Shown: one piece after another, positions 1 to 7,147 of the stretch
Position numbering within the stretch: the stretch's first letter is position 1
How the letters are laid out: the number at the start of each line of letters is the position of its first letter
From: Prostheceraeus crozeri
Lineage: Eukaryota > Platyhelminthes > Polycladida > Euryleptidae
DNA: 64,000 bases
Assembly: GCA_907163375.1 (NCBI GenBank)
Contig: CAJQUW010015331.1
Coordinates: forward strand, 124,001-188,000
Direction of reading: 5' to 3'
Position numbers and translations under genes: made by a program
Notes under the pieces: generated by a model
What the model saw: the letters and a program-made list of their open reading frames with translations, nothing else
Database searches by the model: none
Told to the model about the DNA's origin: nothing

Positions 1-241
1 TATTTTGTCTGTTCGTTGTAGTAGCTACGTTCATAACCAATGCTTCTTTCCTCCTTACCTCAACACTGCCAAAGTCCTGTATGGTTATCATTGCTCGCTG
101 TATGATAGTTACCAGCTGTATCTATTTTATCTCTTTCAAACCATTGATTTATAATGCATGCTTGTTACCATTATTCAATAAATGTTACTATGAGAAGAGT
201 TGTTGTTTTCATGCAATGGATGGGTTAGATAAAGGGCGATC
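1..241. other. Polinton left flank without a supported gene
   Basis: AT-rich sequence before the first supported ORF. A 70-codon ORF starts at 81 but looks like noise. A weak relative of the ATGCAAA motif (TTCATGCAATGG) lies near 208-219, about 30 nt before the first start codon at 242. No terminal inverted repeat could be matched to the right side. Confidence 0.4.
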
Positions 242-652
242 ATGTCTTTCTCAAACGACTGCGGAACATTACGTTTTCATAGGCAAAGTTTAAAAGGAGC
301 TGTTCAAGATTATGTGATAAAATTTCATAAAGATGAGACCGACATCGAAGCAGTGGTCGATGATGCTAGCACTCTATTTCTAGAGTTAATGAATACATTC
401 TCTGATAGCATTATCATGGCGCGATTAGTTGCGAAAATTAAGTTTAGTCATTTTGGAAAGGAAGAGGTGGAAAGTCGCTCTTTCCATTTTGCTTCTTATT
501 CAATGGAAGTGGTAGATCACCCCCAAGAATTTTTTAAAAGACATATGATAAAAATTGCTGAACGTCTTAACGCATTTAACCATCATGGTAGCAGTCTAGT
601 GATTGAAGCGATTTCAGATATTCACATTCAACTTTCCATAAAGAAAAATTGA
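242..652 (+). CDS. Free-standing protein resembling the polB N-terminal region
   Basis: A 136-residue acidic protein with no named domain. Residues about 40-132 follow the same pattern as a stretch near the N-terminus of this element's own DNA polymerase: an ELM/ALF-type helix, a LVAKIKF / IYLKIKY strand, an SRSFHF / LEFHIP strand, a VVDHPQEFF / VVDCESWI segment, then a long helix and a terminal strand (DIHIQLS / TAMIKISL). I read this as a duplicated or split-off polymerase accessory domain; it might bind DNA or the terminal protein. The stop at 652 lies just before the next ATG at 655, so the two genes are tightly packed. The match was made by eye. Confidence 0.6.
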   Translation: MSFSNDCGTLRFHRQSLKGAVQDYVIKFHKDETDIEAVVDDASTLFLELMNTFSDSIIMARLVAKIKFSHFGKEEVESRSFHFASYSMEVVDHPQEFFKRHMIKIAERLNAFNHHGSSLVIEAISDIHIQLSIKKN

Positions 653-654
653 AA

Positions 655-978
655 ATGCAGTGGTACTTGATTGTGGCACAACTGGTTTTCGAGCTATGTC
701 TGCTCACTCTCGAAGTATATTCCTTCTGTACATGCGTCTATTATTTAGAAAAGGCTAGCAAATTCATATCTTCAAAAAGACTTGCTATAGACATCAGTAA
801 CGGTGAAACTATGTGTTGCGATGTATGTAAGCGAAAGGATGGAAATGAAAAGCGCATCTTCAAGAGATGTAAGCATGCTTTTTGTCAACGCTGTTTCATA
901 CGTAATTGCATTCAACTTTGCCAATGTAACCACTGTGACATTGCTCATTTCGAGTGTCACTTATGTCGCAATAGTTAG
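655..978 (+). CDS. Small membrane-anchored RING-like zinc protein
   Basis: About 107 residues. The N-terminal third is hydrophobic (residues about 3-27, rich in L, V, F and C) and would form one membrane helix or signal anchor. The C-terminal half has Cys/His pairs in RING-like spacing: CDVC, then RCKHAFCQRC, then CQCNHC and CHLC. RING proteins are ubiquitin ligases and are common cargo in large DNA viruses and adintoviruses; here that role is inferred. The first ATG is 655; an earlier TTG in frame overlaps the previous stop and is an unlikely start. The C-terminal cysteines could equally make a different zinc fold. Confidence 0.55.
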   Translation: MQWYLIVAQLVFELCLLTLEVYSFCTCVYYLEKASKFISSKRLAIDISNGETMCCDVCKRKDGNEKRIFKRCKHAFCQRCFIRNCIQLCQCNHCDIAHFECHLCRNS

Positions 979-983
979 TACCT

Positions 984-990
984 ATGCAAA
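984..990 (+). promoter_or_regulatory. ATGCAAA motif before the pX-like gene
   Basis: Context CCTATGCAAATGTGG. It starts just after the stop of the RING-like gene and 46 nt before the pX-like ATG. It matches five other sites in the element and the vertebrate octamer ATGCAAAT. A role as a core promoter element is inferred. Confidence 0.55.
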
Positions 991-1029
991 TGTGGTAAAG
1001 ATAGGTTTTAGCAAAGACTAACACGGAAA

Positions 1030-1386
1030 ATGGCGAAACGTAAAATGACGAAACGTAAAAGTCAAAAGTTTTCTTCAGCCATTCAAGCTCTCCGACGAAT
1101 GAAAGCAAATCAGCGATACAATGCTATACGACATGCTAACGATAAATTCATTTGTGAAATTATTTCTCATGTGAGGAAGTTGAGGACGAAGAAATTAGCG
1201 CCAAAACAACGAAAGTTACTTAAGCGATATGCTACGAAATTGCGTTTCATCTCCAATCCTAAAGTCGCCCTTCAAAGAAAGAGGAAAACTCTAACACAAA
1301 AGGGCGGTTTCCTTTCAGCAATACTTCCAATGATAGCTCCTGCCGTGGGCAACCTATTGGGAAATATCTTTGGCTCTAAGCGTTAA
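1030..1386 (+). CDS. pX/mu-like basic minor core protein
   Basis: 118 residues, very rich in Lys and Arg over residues 1-89, then QKGG (90-93) and a hydrophobic Pro- and Gly-containing tail (FLSAILPMIAPAVG onward) ending in a basic SKR. Adenovirus pX has the same plan: a basic DNA-condensing part, an adenain site of the form MRGG, then a hydrophobic tail beginning ILPLLIPLIAAAIG. I infer a DNA-binding virion core protein cut by the element's protease after GG, releasing a membrane-active tail. The start follows an ATGCAAA motif. The resemblance is in layout and motif; homology would need a profile search. Confidence 0.65.
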   Translation: MAKRKMTKRKSQKFSSAIQALRRMKANQRYNAIRHANDKFICEIISHVRKLRTKKLAPKQRKLLKRYATKLRFISNPKVALQRKRKTLTQKGGFLSAILPMIAPAVGNLLGNIFGSKR

Positions 1387-1388
1387 TT

Positions 1389-1395
1389 ATGCAAA
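1389..1395 (+). promoter_or_regulatory. ATGCAAA motif before the ATPase unit
   Basis: Context TTATGCAAATGTTGAG, placed directly after the pX-like stop and 29 nt before the ATPase ATG at 1418. It probably marks the start of the transcription unit ATPase, 230-residue protein, Cys-rich ORF and integrase. Confidence 0.55.
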
Positions 1396-1417
1396 TGTTG
1401 AGTCTCAAAGTAATAAA

Positions 1418-2035
1418 ATGGATTTCAGACTTCAATGTGATAAAGTTCTGACTGTATCAGGTCCATCTCATGCAGGTAAAACTGTTTTCACGCTGAATTT
1501 ATTGGATAAAAGAAGGGAGTTGTTTAAGGAACCTATCAATCGAGTGATTTGGTGTTATGGTATTTATCAACCGTCGCTGTTTCAGGAATTGCAAAGTCGC
1601 AACTTTATTCGACATGAAGGAATTATTCCAGTGGATAAACTTCAGTCTAATGATGTTGTTGTATTGGATGATTTATTAAAAGAAAGTAAGAATTCAAAAG
1701 ATGTTACAGATATGTTCACTCGCGCAGCACACCATAAAAGGTGTTTTATCATCTATATTACACAAAATTTGTTTCCTGATGGAAAAGAAGCTCGTACACG
1801 AAACCTGAATACACACTATTATGCTATTTTCAAGAATCCGCGAGATAAAAGTCAATTTGAAATTTTAGCGCGACAAGTTGCACCCAGAGGATCAAAAGCC
1901 TTAATTGAAATTTTTCAAGCAGCTACTGAAAAACCATACGGTTACTTATTCATTGACTTTACGCAAGAGTGTCCGGAAGAATTTAGATTTCGAAGTGATA
2001 TTTTGAAAACTCCCATGATTATCTACAAACTATGA
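1418..2035 (+). CDS. Genome-packaging ATPase (FtsK/HerA, A32-like)
   Basis: 205 residues. Walker A is GPSHAGKT near residues 16-23; Walker B is VVVLDDL near residue 80, followed by a sensor-like stretch ending in IIYITQN. This is the size and layout of Polinton and NCLDV A32-type packaging ATPases, which drive genome entry into the capsid. The longer reading frame opens at 1370, but the ATG at 1418 is chosen because it begins the conserved domain and sits 29 nt after an ATGCAAA motif. The stop overlaps the next start as ATGA. Confidence 0.93.
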   Translation: MDFRLQCDKVLTVSGPSHAGKTVFTLNLLDKRRELFKEPINRVIWCYGIYQPSLFQELQSRNFIRHEGIIPVDKLQSNDVVVLDDLLKESKNSKDVTDMFTRAAHHKRCFIIYITQNLFPDGKEARTRNLNTHYYAIFKNPRDKSQFEILARQVAPRGSKALIEIFQAATEKPYGYLFIDFTQECPEEFRFRSDILKTPMIIYKL

Positions 2036-2724
2036 GTTCTTATTCTCGCATGATTGTTATTCCTCAGGATGAATATGTACAATTGACTGCCATGCAGCAA
2101 GTAAAGCAACCTCTTGCAAATCAAATGTATAGGAAAGAAATAGATTATCAGCAAAATGTTCACATCAAAGATCCACATCGTGCTGTATTATTACAATCGG
2201 AAACTGTTGAGCAATTGAAAAACTTGAAGAATAAGATGCGTGACTCTGTATCGACTGCTACACCTTTAGCATCTCGCGCACATGCCATATCTCTTTTCAA
2301 CAGTATTGAACCCCATCTCAATGTAAATGATAGAGGAGAAATCATTACAGATGAAAATAAAGTGATTGATGCTTCACGTTATGAAGACTTGATTCAGTAT
2401 GCGACACGTAGAAAGCGCCGTCAGGGCTATGTTCCACCTGGTTGGTCATACTTTCTTAAACTATTGAAAAAGCATAATGTGCCAAAATTTGCTTTAAATA
2501 ATGAGACATTGAAAGAACTTGATTCAACAGTGGCTACTACTCCAATGCTTCAGGCGATGAAAATGCCAACAAATTGGTTTAAGACGTCACCTGCTACATC
2601 CCCTCCCACACTCACTAAGCAAACAAGAGGAAGAACTCGACGTAGATCTACATCGCCACTAAAACTGGTAAAAGGAAAACGTAAAACAGCTCCTCCTAGG
2701 AAATACATGTTCTCAGACTATTAA
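2032..2724 (+). CDS. Polinton protein of unknown function, 230 residues
   Basis: The start overlaps the ATPase stop by 4 nt. The protein is charged and mostly helical, with a central GYVPPGWSYFLKLLKKHNVP segment (residues about 136-155) that looks like a conserved core, and a C-terminal basic Ser/Thr/Pro tail (RGRTRRRSTSPLKLVKGKRK) suggesting nucleic-acid or nuclear binding. I do not recognise the family. Its place between packaging ATPase and integrase suggests a virion or DNA-handling role. The very basic C-terminus could also fit a minor core protein. Confidence 0.65.
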   Translation: MSSYSRMIVIPQDEYVQLTAMQQVKQPLANQMYRKEIDYQQNVHIKDPHRAVLLQSETVEQLKNLKNKMRDSVSTATPLASRAHAISLFNSIEPHLNVNDRGEIITDENKVIDASRYEDLIQYATRRKRRQGYVPPGWSYFLKLLKKHNVPKFALNNETLKELDSTVATTPMLQAMKMPTNWFKTSPATSPPTLTKQTRGRTRRRSTSPLKLVKGKRKTAPPRKYMFSDY

Positions 2725-2725
2725 T

Positions 2726-2941
2726 ATGAAGCAGATGTGTTGCTTGCCATGTAATGAGCCGCCAGAGGTGAATGTCGTTGTCACTTGCACTTGCTGCGCC
2801 AGCTCTCATAATGAAACCCCTAAGCAATGTGAACACGATCGCAAAACCGCTAAAGCTAAATGCTGCAGTTGTTGTAAATGTAGAAAGGCAAGAAAGAAAA
2901 AAGATGAGAAGGAGGAAAAAGAGTCAGCCGTCATCGACTGA
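2726..2941 (+). CDS. Cys-rich small ORF overlapping the integrase N-terminus
   Basis: 71 residues, starting one base after the preceding stop, in a different frame from the integrase. It has twelve cysteines, in clusters such as CCLPC, CTCC and CCSCCKC, then a Lys/Glu-rich tail. This could be a small zinc-binding or disulfide-rich protein made by overprinting. It could also be a fortuitous open frame, because the integrase N-terminal extension on the same DNA has low complexity. The start position hard against the previous stop favours a real gene. Confidence 0.4.
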   Translation: MKQMCCLPCNEPPEVNVVVTCTCCASSHNETPKQCEHDRKTAKAKCCSCCKCRKARKKKDEKEEKESAVID

Positions 2942-3992
2942 ACGTTTGAAGTCAATCTATTATGATGTAAAACATCCGGCAGGATTTGCATCTATCAAGA
3001 AATTATCAAAAGCGAGTGGTCTTCCACAATCACAAGTGAAACGATGGTTAAAGGGTCAGGCTACCTATACACTCCACAAACAAGCGAAAAAGAAGTACCG
3101 CACCCGCCATTATATTGTTCATGACATCGATGAACAGTGGCAAGCAGATTTGTGCGATGTTGCCTCCATTTCAAAACATAACTCGGGCAATAATTTTATT
3201 TTAACCGTCATTGATATTTTCTCGCGTTATGCGTGGGCTCAACCTTTAAAAACTAAAGAAGGGAAAGGAGTAGCAAAAGCATTCCAAACAATTTTTCGAG
3301 AAGGTCGCATTCCAAAAAGAATTCAGAGTGATCAAGGAAAAGAGTTTGAAAATCAGCATGTGACAAGATTATTTGAGAGGCATGACATTGAGTTGTTTAG
3401 TGTAAAGAGCGCTTATAAAGCTGCACTCGTTGAACGTTTTAATCGCACATTAAAAAATCGCTTGTGGCGACATTTTACTGCCAACTTGACACAAAATTGG
3501 ACAAAGGTTCTACAAGATACACTCCATGCCTACAATCACTCTATCCATCGTTCTATTGGACTCAGACCAGTAGATGTAAATGCTGACAATGTAGATAAAG
3601 TGCGCGAATCATTCCAACGTAAACGCACTCATGTGAAAAGTGATGTGAAAATTGGCGATAAAGTTCGTATCTCAAAAGTGAAAAGTGTTTTTGCTAAAGG
3701 GTACCTTCCGAATTGGACAGAGGAGGTATTTACAGTATCAAGGATTAATCAAAAAGACTCTCCGACCACCTACAAGTTGAAAGATTACGATAATGAAGAA
3801 ATTGAGGGTAGCTTTTACCGCGATGAGATTGAGGTAGTCACTGAAAGTGAAACATATTTGGTAGAGAAAATCATTCGATGTAAAAAACGGCAAGGTGAAG
3901 AATGGTGTCTTGTTAAATGGGCTGGTTATCCTTCAAGTATGAACTCTTGGATGCGTCGTGCCGACATCTTTCATCTAAGTGATCGACAGTGA
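2904..3992 (+). CDS. Retroviral-type integrase with C-terminal chromodomain
   Basis: Inserts the linear element DNA into host chromosomes. An N-terminal helical region precedes the DDE core: Asp in QADLCD, Asp in SDQGKEF and Glu in ALVERFN, with 33 residues between the last two. An SH3-like segment follows, then a chromodomain over the last 55 or so residues (YLVEKII, WCLVKWAGYP, NSW), which would steer integration to marked chromatin. This order is typical of Polinton integrases. The frame opens at 2772, but the first 44 residues are a shadow of the Cys-rich ORF, so I prefer the ATG at 2904. Confidence 0.93.
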   Translation: MRRRKKSQPSSTERLKSIYYDVKHPAGFASIKKLSKASGLPQSQVKRWLKGQATYTLHKQAKKKYRTRHYIVHDIDEQWQADLCDVASISKHNSGNNFILTVIDIFSRYAWAQPLKTKEGKGVAKAFQTIFREGRIPKRIQSDQGKEFENQHVTRLFERHDIELFSVKSAYKAALVERFNRTLKNRLWRHFTANLTQNWTKVLQDTLHAYNHSIHRSIGLRPVDVNADNVDKVRESFQRKRTHVKSDVKIGDKVRISKVKSVFAKGYLPNWTEEVFTVSRINQKDSPTTYKLKDYDNEEIEGSFYRDEIEVVTESETYLVEKIIRCKKRQGEEWCLVKWAGYPSSMNSWMRRADIFHLSDRQ

Positions 3993-3995
3993 TTC

Positions 3996-4002
3996 ATGCA
4001 AA
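3996..4002 (+). promoter_or_regulatory. ATGCAAA motif before the pVI-capsid-protease unit
   Basis: Context GATTCATGCAAAGTTGTAAC, right after the integrase stop and 38 nt before the pVI-like ATG at 4034. Likely heads the virion unit pVI-like, major capsid protein and protease, which have no such motif between them. Confidence 0.55.
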
Positions 4003-4033
4003 GTTGTAACTAACAATGTTTAGGGTTTGAGCT

Positions 4034-4489
4034 ATGAATCCAACTGCCTCATTTTATTCACGACCCTCCTATGTAAGTGGCGGAGGACAAATTTACATCG
4101 GTGCTCGCCGCCAACGTGGAGGTAGCATACTTGGTGCACTGAAATCTGTTGTAGCACCTCTCATATCCAATGTCGGTAGATCTTTAAAACGAAATGTTTT
4201 AAGTAATGCCGTTGGCTTTGCTGGTGATGTTGCTAGTGATCTTTCCAGAGGTAGAAGTTTCAAGAGCAGTTTGTTGAATCGTGGGAAGGAACGCGGTTTA
4301 AAAACATTGAAGCAGACCATTGCTGGTGTTACTCAAGGAAAGAAATCACCTAAACGAATGAATAAAGGAAGGAGGAAACATCGCGGAGCTGGTAAGGTGC
4401 GATCTTCAGTCAAAAGGCATTCACGCAAACGTCGCAGAGGCTCTAATCATTCATCAGGCGCTAAACGACGACGCTGCTATAACTTCTAA
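4034..4489 (+). CDS. pVI-like minor capsid / membrane-lytic protein
   Basis: 151 residues. QRGG at 27-30 matches an adenain cleavage site and is followed by an amphipathic helix (SILGALKSVVAPLISNVGR), the arrangement of adenovirus pVI, whose helix breaks the endosome after cleavage at residue 33. A long basic linker leads to a C-terminus GAKRRRCYNF, strikingly like the adenovirus pVI cofactor peptide GVQSLKRRRCF that binds and disulfide-links to adenain. The gene directly precedes capsid protein and protease. Function is inferred from these matched features. The C-terminal basic stretch also suits DNA binding. Confidence 0.75.
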   Translation: MNPTASFYSRPSYVSGGGQIYIGARRQRGGSILGALKSVVAPLISNVGRSLKRNVLSNAVGFAGDVASDLSRGRSFKSSLLNRGKERGLKTLKQTIAGVTQGKKSPKRMNKGRRKHRGAGKVRSSVKRHSRKRRRGSNHSSGAKRRRCYNF

Positions 4490-4491
4490 TC

Positions 4492-5769
4492 ATGGAGTGT
4501 AAAACTTCCGGTTTTTGTTTGTTCGATCAACAAGCCATACAGACAGATATTCTTAGTTCAAGTATTGTAGATTATCATCCTCGAACAGCTGAGAATGCTG
4601 GCCCCATTGAATTTGTTATTCCTGGTGGTAGTGATGACTACATAGATTTGAGTTATGCGATGCTTGATTTGAGGTTTAGAATTCAGCAAGCAGATGGAAC
4701 TGCTATTGACGATGCACATAAAGTTGGACTGAACAATTTACCATTGACTACATTACTTCGTGATGTTTCTCTAACGATTGGAGAGCAGCAAGTGGAAGGT
4801 GGTCAAAGCGATTATCCCTATAAATCATATTTCAATCATGTATCACAGTTTCATCCAGCAGCACAAAAAAGTCATATGGAAGCCATGGGATGGTACAGAG
4901 ATGAAGCAGGAAAATTTGATGTTGAAACAAACAGTGGCTTTGTAAAGCGATCTGCTATGATTAAAGATAGTAGAGTATGTCAGCTATATGGTCCGCTGAA
5001 TTTAGACTTCTTTAGACAGTCAAAGTTTTTACTGTGTAATACCAGCATGCGACTCAAGCTGACATTGAATAAGCCTGAATTTGCGCTGAATGCATTTGCT
5101 AAAGTTGACAATTTTAGAATTCATGTGGAAGATATTGCACTTTACATTCGTCGAGTAGTACCGAATCCAAGTGTCATTAGAGGGCATGCTGAAGGCCTTA
5201 ACCGCCAAAATGCCATTTACCCCATTCAGCATACAAAGCTTCTCACCTTTACAATTCCGAAAGATCAAAAGAGTTTCATGAAAGATGGCCTCTTTCCATC
5301 GGAAGCACCGAAGCTCCTCATGGTGGCAATGGTTGAAAATGATGCATTTAATGGTAATATAAAGAAGAATCCTTTCAATTTTAAACACAATCAGTTAAGT
5401 GAAATTGCTTTACGTGTAAATGGTGTGAGTCATCCTGGTCCACCCTACAAACCAGATTTTGCTTCAGATCAATTTATGCGCAGTTATGTTGATTTTATGG
5501 ATGTCTTTGGCTTTTACAATACGGATGACACCAACGGACTTACTATGAAAGAGTTTAAGAGTGGATATACTATTTATGCATTTGATTTAACTGCTGACAG
5601 CGATATTAGTGCACCCTATCGTCAAGCGAACGTGCCTCATAATATTCGTTTGGATTTGACGTTCAAAAGAACACTACCTGAGACGATCAATGTATTAATT
5701 TATGCAGTCTTCGATTCAAATATTGAAATTACAAAGTATCGTGACGTGATTCTTCAGTATAATCGTTAA
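4492..5769 (+). CDS. Major capsid protein, double jelly roll
   Basis: 425 residues, the usual size for a Polinton major capsid protein. The N-terminus begins LFDQQAIQTDILSSSIVDYH, then FVIPGGSDDYIDLSYAMLDL, the familiar opening of Polinton capsid proteins; the C-terminal half has the second barrel with NIRLDLTF and INVLIYAVFDSNIEI. Trimers of this protein build the hexagonal capsomers of an icosahedral shell. The gene starts 3 nt after the pVI-like stop, and its own stop overlaps the protease start as TAATG. The call rests on family knowledge of these motifs. Confidence 0.9.
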   Translation: MECKTSGFCLFDQQAIQTDILSSSIVDYHPRTAENAGPIEFVIPGGSDDYIDLSYAMLDLRFRIQQADGTAIDDAHKVGLNNLPLTTLLRDVSLTIGEQQVEGGQSDYPYKSYFNHVSQFHPAAQKSHMEAMGWYRDEAGKFDVETNSGFVKRSAMIKDSRVCQLYGPLNLDFFRQSKFLLCNTSMRLKLTLNKPEFALNAFAKVDNFRIHVEDIALYIRRVVPNPSVIRGHAEGLNRQNAIYPIQHTKLLTFTIPKDQKSFMKDGLFPSEAPKLLMVAMVENDAFNGNIKKNPFNFKHNQLSEIALRVNGVSHPGPPYKPDFASDQFMRSYVDFMDVFGFYNTDDTNGLTMKEFKSGYTIYAFDLTADSDISAPYRQANVPHNIRLDLTFKRTLPETINVLIYAVFDSNIEITKYRDVILQYNR

Positions 5770-6230
5770 TGAGTTGGTTGACTGCTGACGATATTAAGAC
5801 TAAAGTGCAGCGTAATGCAGACGAAGCGACGTTGAAAGCTTTCGATAATGTCTATTCACTCGATACCTTACCACCTGCAGTAAATCACTATCCCATCTTT
5901 ATTGTGCTAAACACTCATTCACAGAATTTAGGCGGTGAGCATTGGAAAGCGATCTTTATTGGAGAAGACCGACGTGGTGAACTATTTGACTCTCTTGCTC
6001 AACCTCCAAATATACCAACACAGCAGTGGTTGAGAAAACATACGCGTCAATATCAGCGAAATGAACGCATACTACAACATCCACTTTCATCAACGTGTGG
6101 TGCTTTTGTACTGTACTTCATCTTAAAACGTTTACATGTATCTCGATTTGCATCTATTATTCAAAACTTTTCATGTAATCCATCCTCTAATGAAAAAATG
6201 ATTTGTAAGTTCTATCATGATTTGAAATAA
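5769..6230 (+). CDS. Adenain-type cysteine protease (family C5)
   Basis: 153 residues. Catalytic residues are visible in order: His58 in GEHW, Asp74 in LFDS, Gln103 in LQHP and Cys110 in STCGAF. Adenain matures virion precursors at (M/I/L/Q)xGG-type sites, and such sites occur in the pX-like and pVI-like proteins of this element. The start overlaps the capsid stop. An AATAAA overlaps the stop codon, so the 3' untranslated region must be very short, and a minus-strand gene ends only 27 nt away. Confidence 0.92.
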   Translation: MSWLTADDIKTKVQRNADEATLKAFDNVYSLDTLPPAVNHYPIFIVLNTHSQNLGGEHWKAIFIGEDRRGELFDSLAQPPNIPTQQWLRKHTRQYQRNERILQHPLSSTCGAFVLYFILKRLHVSRFASIIQNFSCNPSSNEKMICKFYHDLK

Positions 6231-6262
6231 AAACATCATGTTGGAAAAAATTGTTTTTTATT
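6226..6262. terminator. Compact convergent poly(A) region between protease and TBP-like genes
   Basis: The plus strand carries AATAAA overlapping the protease stop. The minus strand reads stop TAA followed at once by AATAAA for the TBP-like gene. The two converging genes share under 30 nt of spacer. Confidence 0.55.
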
Positions 6263-6803
6263 TTACAATCCGCTGGGTACGTACATACTCAATGAGATAG
6301 TCTAGGATCATATTTGCTTGTTCATGAGATTTTAGTCCAGTAATGATCACTTTACTATTATGAAAGATTGCCACATGCACAGGCAACCAACAACTAATGA
6401 GAGCTGCAGGAAAAAGTTCGGGTTCATAACACAAACTGTAACTGCTGGTACGAATCTTCAAAAATGATAGACTGTCACTCAATTGAGTAGAGATCACCAT
6501 ATTGTCCACAGTCAGATTCGACATCACACACCTCTCCCTCTTCCATATCCGACGTAGTAGTCTTTGTAGCTCTAAGCGCATTGACTGCGCCGATGAATGA
6601 GAAAGGGCGCCGAGAATCTGTACAGTCCCATTTGGGAAGAGTTGAAGATTCCGTGAATTGTTCATCTTCACCACTAACATTTGAGGACGGCCCGGGTAAT
6701 ACTTGCTGTTTGGAAGCTGTTGGCGTAATGTTGTGAGATCGATTTTGGTGTAGAGTCTGAAGCGACGGAGAATGTTGACGATGGTGTAGCGATGGCGCTT
6801 CAT
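6258..6803 (-). CDS. TATA-binding-protein (TBP) core homologue
   Basis: 181 residues, the length of a bare TBP core, with both direct repeats. Repeat 1: YTIVNI, KIDLTTLRQQLPNSKYYPGR, MLVVKM and LQLFPNGTVQILGALSHSSAQ, aligning with TBP [37 protein letters not shown]. Repeat 2: VDNMVIS, then YEPELFPAAL and VAIFHNSKVIITGLKS, aligning with TBP QNMVGS, SYEPELFPGL and IFVSGKVVLTGAK. The YEPELFP heptapeptide is identical, and Phe is present at three DNA-intercalating positions. I expect it to bind a core promoter and recruit RNA polymerase II for the element's own genes. The ATG at 6803 is chosen because it begins the first strand; an open frame reaches 6947. The first 329 nt overlap the PC4-like gene in another frame. 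The domain call is secure; the role is inferred. Confidence 0.9.
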   Translation of the reverse strand: MKRHRYTIVNILRRFRLYTKIDLTTLRQQLPNSKYYPGRPQMLVVKMNNSRNLQLFPNGTVQILGALSHSSAQSMRLELQRLLRRIWKRERCVMSNLTVDNMVISTQLSDSLSFLKIRTSSYSLCYEPELFPAALISCWLPVHVAIFHNSKVIITGLKSHEQANMILDYLIEYVRTQRIVK

Positions 6804-7125
6804 GATGAAAGAATGAGTAAATTGAGCGATGTACCTTCCTTTTATACTTTTCCCAACTACCTTGATGAAATGTGAAGTTAGTATGAAGTTGGGAATGATA
6901 GAGTTGAATTCGCCGATTGTTGACGCGCAGCCAGATGCGATTTCCAATACGTGAATGTCTTTTCATATAGAAGTATTTCAAGTCCTTCATGATATGATGT
7001 AGAGATTGAAAATGACGATAAGATAAAGCAAACTCTCTTCTCACATTTCCAGTTGAATCTTTGAAATAGACGTTTCGATCATGATCCGTTTCAATACGTT
7101 GTAGGGAATCTAATTTCCAACTCAT
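6475..7125 (-). CDS. PC4-like double-repeat protein with acidic tail
   Basis: 216 residues. Residues 1-110 hold two strand-strand-strand-helix repeats: RNVYFKD, REFALSYRHFQSLHHIMKDL; then IGNRIWLRV, IQLYHS, FTFHQGSWEKYKRKVHRSI. Each resembles the PC4 core (KVLIDIREYW, KGISLNPEQWSQLKEQI). PC4 is a single-strand-binding transcription cofactor that works with TBP. The tail (111-216) is Ser/His/Gln-rich, then acidic (DMEEGEVCDVESD), and is encoded over the TBP-like gene in a different frame. An ATGCAAA motif lies 35 nt upstream on the same strand. The PC4 call is by fold pattern only. Confidence 0.5.
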   Translation of the reverse strand: MSWKLDSLQRIETDHDRNVYFKDSTGNVRREFALSYRHFQSLHHIMKDLKYFYMKRHSRIGNRIWLRVNNRRIQLYHSQLHTNFTFHQGSWEKYKRKVHRSIYSFFHHEAPSLHHRQHSPSLQTLHQNRSHNITPTASKQQVLPGPSSNVSGEDEQFTESSTLPKWDCTDSRRPFSFIGAVNALRATKTTTSDMEEGEVCDVESDCGQYGDLYSIE

Positions 7126-7147
7126 GGTGCGTGGTAATCATATCTGA

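Noticed and set aside
81-293. 70-codon frame at the window start
   Set aside because: Low-complexity hydrophobic composition, and it overlaps the better supported gene at 242 in another frame.
5029-5388. 119-codon minus-strand frame inside the major capsid gene
   Set aside because: Antisense shadow of a well-supported coding frame with no recognisable domain.
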